The translations under genes were made by a program, and so were the position numbers. Below, in pieces: positions 61,132 through 64,000 of a DNA stretch of 64,000 bases (position 1 is its first letter; every line of letters starts with the position of its first letter). The stretch comes from Pseudobdellovibrionaceae bacterium (GTDB taxonomy: Bacteria > Bdellovibrionota > Bdellovibrionia > Bdellovibrionales > UBA1609), in assembly GCA_020635075.1 (NCBI GenBank), contig JACKAM010000001.1, forward strand, positions 1,178,001-1,242,000. The letters are read 5' to 3'. Below the pieces are notes generated by a model. It saw nothing but the letters and a program-made list of their open reading frames with translations, did not search any database and had not been told where the DNA came from.

Positions 61132-62373
61132 ATGACAAAATACCTTTGTACTCTTCTTTGCCTTTTTTCTTCCTGCGGAGCGCTGGCTGCCTATTCCAAC
61201 TACAGTTCTATCTTGATCGGCGAAAGAGCCGCCGGTATGGGTGGTGCCTACACCGCCTTCACAGGCGATCCCGCTGCCTGCGCTTACTACAATCCGGCCA
61301 CCATTGCGCGCATGGATGGGGCCACCTTGAGTGCTGCGGTCAACGTCTACCACAAGTACGACACCCAGTTCGGAGATTTGGACGCGCTGGAAGCCGCTGC
61401 CTTGCGGGTCAACCGCGGATCCATTGTCCCCATCCCCGCCTCCAGTGGCACAGTGTACTCCTTTGGAAATTTTGCCGTCGGGCTTTCCATTATGTTTCCC
61501 GACTACGATGCTTACGCGGGAGAGGTCAAAACCAGTAATGACGTGATCTCTTACATGAACCTTCAGGATCAGTCTCTTTGGGTGGGTGGATCTTTGGGTC
61601 TGAACCTGACAGAAAAAGACGCCATCGGTTTGACCATGTACTACACCTCGCGCACATTTTCCCGCTCCCTCACCGACCAACTCACCACTGGTGGCATCAC
61701 CCAGGTGACCAACGAGGAAAAGCTCTTTACCCACAACGCCCTGGTTTACATTTTGGGCTATTACCATGAGATCAATGCTAATTGGACGGCGGGGCTTAGC
61801 TACCGACTGCCCTCTCTCAGCATCAGTGGCCAGGGTTCCTATTTGCGCACCACCATCGACACCGGGGGCGGCGCCACTCCTACTATCAATAAACTTAAAG
61901 TGCCGGCTTCAACTCGCATTCCCCCACGGCTGAACATGGGCATCGGCTACCAACAGCCCGGAAAGTGGGCAGCCACGGCCGATGTGACCTATCATGGGCG
62001 AGAATCTTACGATGATATGAAGGACGTGGATGCCGCGGAGAGAATTCGCCATCGTCAAACTTGGAATCTTGCCGTTGGTGGTGAATACTTTGTTCGCTCC
62101 TGGGCAGCCTGGAGGTTTGGACTCTACACCAATCTTGCCTCCCATGGAGACATTCCGGACAACGTCAAGAGTCGCCAGGGGGATCACCTGGATATGTGGG
62201 GATTTTCCACCAACTTTGCTCTGTTCACCACCAATCGTTCAACCGTTACTTTAGGTGGCTACTACTCGGGCGGCAAAGGCTACAGTTCTCAATTGGTGGG
62301 GCAGAAGATCAGCAAAATCCCCAAGAGCGTGCAGATCTTTTCCTTTCTCGTCGGAACTTCTTTCCAATTTTAA
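61132..62373 (+). CDS. OmpP1/FadL-family outer-membrane transporter
   Basis: 413 residues. ATG at 61132 has GGGAGG at seven bases. A signal peptide (YLCTLLCLFSSCGALA) leads to the FadL-type N-terminus with an NPA motif: ERAAGMGGAYTAFTGDPAACAYYNPATIARM. About 14 amphipathic beta strands follow (VGGSLGLNLTEKDAIGLTMY, WTAGLSYRLPSLSISGQG) and the barrel ends in Phe (FLVGTSFQF), as outer-membrane proteins do. Known: diffusion of long-chain fatty acids and other hydrophobic molecules. It has its own terminator. Confidence 0.9.
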   Translation: MTKYLCTLLCLFSSCGALAAYSNYSSILIGERAAGMGGAYTAFTGDPAACAYYNPATIARMDGATLSAAVNVYHKYDTQFGDLDALEAAALRVNRGSIVPIPASSGTVYSFGNFAVGLSIMFPDYDAYAGEVKTSNDVISYMNLQDQSLWVGGSLGLNLTEKDAIGLTMYYTSRTFSRSLTDQLTTGGITQVTNEEKLFTHNALVYILGYYHEINANWTAGLSYRLPSLSISGQGSYLRTTIDTGGGATPTINKLKVPASTRIPPRLNMGIGYQQPGKWAATADVTYHGRESYDDMKDVDAAERIRHRQTWNLAVGGEYFVRSWAAWRFGLYTNLASHGDIPDNVKSRQGDHLDMWGFSTNFALFTTNRSTVTLGGYYSGGKGYSSQLVGQKISKIPKSVQIFSFLVGTSFQF

Positions 62374-62385
62374 AAATGGGACCAT

Positions 62386-62418
62386 AAAAAAAGGCCGCAG
62401 TCGAATGCGGCCTTTTTT
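62386..62418. terminator. Bidirectional rho-independent terminator
   Basis: GGCCGCA (62393-62399) pairs with TGCGGCC (62406-62412) around GTCGAA, with seven A on the left (62386-62392) and six T on the right (62413-62418). It ends the FadL-like gene and, in the other direction, the convergent secreted-protein gene. Confidence 0.92.
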
Positions 62419-62443
62419 CAGTTGTGAGACAAGTCGACAACTT

Positions 62444-63268
62444 TTAATCGCAAAGCTTGTTCAGCTTGCGGAAAGACTGGTGAGTGATCACATCACCACT
62501 GGTCTCTTTGTCCAAGCTCTTTTCAGCTTTAGCATGGTAGTAACAGCGCAGGTCTTTGCCTAGCTTTCCGTAAACCACAGTCAGGAACTTGCCGTTGTTA
62601 GGACCACTCTCTGTGTCACGAATGGCGAGAGCAGGACAAATCTGATTGTCAAAGCACATGAATGCCTTGGGGTTCAACTTGCCGCCGCTGTAGATCTGCT
62701 TGCTGGCCAAAGCGCTGTCCGCCAACTTGCCATTAGCCCAACGGATTTCGTAGCGAATTCCATTGGCAGTTTGGTTCCAGCCCTCAGTCAACTGATCGTC
62801 CGCCTTGGCCCAAGTCACAAACTTTCCAGCTTTGCGGAAGACCAAACGATAGAGTTCCTTGTCTCCACCCAGATCCCACTTTTCAAGCTTTCCTTTAAGG
62901 CCCGTCACAAATTGACCACCAACAGCCTGTGCTGAAACTTCAAGGGACGTTCCCCAGTAGATCTCAACGCCCTGTTGAGTCACGCCATAAAAAGCATCTT
63001 GTTGGGAGTAGTAAGTCCAGCCGTAAAACTCATAGGAGTTAAATTCCACCAAAAATGTTCCAGGTACGTAGCGAACAACATACTTGGACAACTCATCGCC
63101 CTTCCACTCTTCAGAAAAGACGCCGGCCTTGCCAACATAACTTCCCTGCTCATCAAACAGCTCCATGTAGGCCTGTCCGTTATCGACAGACACCTTCATG
63201 TCTTGCCAGGTCACAGCTTGAGCCGACAATCCAACAAAAATGCTCCACACAAGCATCAGTTTTTTCAT
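62444..63268 (-). CDS. Secreted protein of unknown function
   Basis: 274 residues. ATG at 63268 has GGAG nine bases upstream and begins the signal peptide MKKLMLVWSIFVGLSAQA; the longer reading frame is not credible. The mature protein is beta-rich with many Trp/Tyr/Gly (WTYYSQQDAFYGVTQQG, YWGTSLEVSAQAVGGQ) and has a cluster of cysteines near the C-terminus (CFDNQICP, CYYHA, LCD). No recognised domain. It is convergent with the FadL-like gene, sharing its bidirectional terminator. Confidence 0.8.
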   Translation of the reverse strand: MKKLMLVWSIFVGLSAQAVTWQDMKVSVDNGQAYMELFDEQGSYVGKAGVFSEEWKGDELSKYVVRYVPGTFLVEFNSYEFYGWTYYSQQDAFYGVTQQGVEIYWGTSLEVSAQAVGGQFVTGLKGKLEKWDLGGDKELYRLVFRKAGKFVTWAKADDQLTEGWNQTANGIRYEIRWANGKLADSALASKQIYSGGKLNPKAFMCFDNQICPALAIRDTESGPNNGKFLTVVYGKLGKDLRCYYHAKAEKSLDKETSGDVITHQSFRKLNKLCD

Positions 63269-63579
63269 AGATACACTCCTCTTCGTTAATAAAAGAAAGA
63301 CCTCTTCTACTTTTGTTTTTCTGAACCCGGCCAATTTAATGCGGGTTGCCGCCAAACCGCAGGACTGAGCCCCGCTTTGAAAAGATCTCTGACCTGCCCC
63401 ACCTCCCCGCTTTCAAAGGCCTGTAAGCCTTCCAGGGGAGCCATCCACAATTGTTGGCCTGAGGTTAAGAAGTGAAGGCTGCCGACACAGGACCTCTGGC
63501 GTCGTCCGGATCCGCGTAAATTTGACTGGGCCGGGGTATTCGGGGATGATTTGGGAAGAGGTTAGGGGGGAGAGAGCGA
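63269..63579. other. Intergenic region before the B12-binding/radical-SAM-type gene
   Basis: No gene seen over 311 bases between two divergent genes. It contains the promoter at 63522-63550 for the right-hand gene and a weak 5-bp hairpin (AAGGC/GCCTT) near 63417-63432. Nothing else stood out. Confidence 0.5.
63522..63550 (+). promoter_or_regulatory. Probable sigma-70-type promoter
   Basis: TTGACT (63522-63527) and GATGAT (63545-63550) are 17 bases apart. The start would be near 63557, about 23 bases before the ATG at 63580. Both boxes are close to consensus (5/6 and 4/6). Confidence 0.5.
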
Positions 63580-64000
63580 ATGAAAGTCGTACTGGTTGGA
63601 GTTCCGTACATCAATACTCGTATTCCACCCCTTTCAATTGCCCTGTTGGCAGGTCACCTTCGGCAGAACGACTTTGAGGTGGCTTCGGTTGATCTCAATA
63701 TCGAGGCCTACAAGGCTGCTCCGGAAGACTTAAAGAAATACTGGAAGATGACGCAAGGCTTCCAGTGGGCTGAGAAGGATATTTTCGACGCTATTTTATT
63801 TCCGCGTCTGGTGGAGCCCAATCTGGGTGGCTGGGTTTCAATGATCCTAGAGCATAAGCCGGATGTGGTGGGGATTTCTGCCACCGCCTCACCCATGGCC
63901 AAAATCATTGGCCGGCAGATCCGTCAACGATCTCCCCAGGTCAAGATTATCTACGGCGGGCCCACCTGCTCCAAGTTTTATGGTGATGACAGCTACAAAG
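63580..64000 (+). CDS. B12-binding/radical-SAM-type protein, N-terminus (partial)
   Basis: 140 residues are visible; the gene runs off the right edge. GGGGGGAG precedes the ATG. The start MKVVLVGVPYINTRIPPLSI and then DVVGISATAS, QVKIIYGGPTCSKF, give the Rossmann-like cobalamin-binding pattern found at the N-terminus of B12-dependent radical SAM proteins (the usual phrase is PPLG...GGPH). Those proteins do methylations and ring rearrangements; the CxxxCxxC radical SAM motif would lie beyond the window, so this assignment is provisional. Confidence 0.7.
   Translation, partial: MKVVLVGVPYINTRIPPLSIALLAGHLRQNDFEVASVDLNIEAYKAAPEDLKKYWKMTQGFQWAEKDIFDAILFPRLVEPNLGGWVSMILEHKPDVVGISATASPMAKIIGRQIRQRSPQVKIIYGGPTCSKFYGDDSYK

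Overview
The window looks like chromosomal DNA of a free-living Gram-negative bacterium, most likely a Bdellovibrio-like member of the Bdellovibrionota (inference from gene content, not proof). The reasons are moderate GC, many lipoproteins and signal-peptide proteins with no recognisable family, a compact flagellin, PilZ and HD-GYP-like proteins, TolC/RND and FadL-type outer-membrane proteins, and frequent TTG/GTG starts backed by good ribosome-binding sites. I saw no phage, insertion sequence or CRISPR array. One RNA gene is clear: an initiator tRNA-fMet.

Layout. 1-4 kb: ABC-2 exporter (permease cut by the window edge), an HD-GYP-like protein and a membrane-bound MutS-like ATPase. 4-12 kb: secreted proteins and lipoproteins (an FG-GAP propeller lipoprotein, a large alkaline-phosphatase-superfamily enzyme, a DUF4382 lipoprotein), a gene-poor stretch at 6.5-7.3 kb and a 38-residue membrane protein. 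12-22 kb: FHA membrane protein, tRNA-fMet, periplasmic ClpP-like protein, glycosyltransferase 2, SDR, thiamine-pyrophosphokinase-like protein, di-heme lipoprotein and VWA lipoprotein. 22.8-31.9 kb: a tight five-gene minus-strand ion operon. 32-38 kb: TolC plus RND pump without adaptor, and Hsp20 with a Tyr/Gln-rich repeat protein. 38-45 kb: class IV aminotransferase, mono-heme lipoprotein, duplicated-domain secreted protein, flagellin, DUF3179 protein and a 2OG-oxygenase-like protein. 45.8-49.6 kb: a uracil operon. 49.6-64 kb: PilZ, RF3, TPR/winged-helix protein, ferredoxin, Psd, FAD oxidoreductase, SGNH-like protein, ScpB-ScpA-M50 protease, FadL-like porin, a secreted protein and the start of a B12-binding/radical-SAM-type gene.

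The two loci most worth attention are as follows. (1) The ion operon has a consensus-like promoter at about 31.93 kb and runs CPA2-like protein, TrkA, TrkH, giant CPA2 antiporter-NTPase fusion, MscS channel. The giant protein (1397 residues) has no recognisable RCK domain; instead it has a long helical region ending in a STAND/AAA-like NTPase with an Arg in the Walker A Lys position, then a winged-helix-like tail. The first antiporter-like protein has lost the acidic residue expected in the ion-binding helix. Together they read as a self-contained K+ uptake, K+/H+ exchange and mechanosensitive release module with an unusual sensor. (2) The operon at 49550-45784 encodes a URC1-type GTP cyclohydrolase II homologue, a URC4/DUF1688 protein, uracil phosphoribosyltransferase and uridine kinase, which matches the fungal URC uracil-degradation gene set.

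Functions are assigned from motifs read by eye. Starts were moved from the longest ORF where a ribosome-binding site, signal peptide or promoter position favoured a shorter one; this is stated in each entry.
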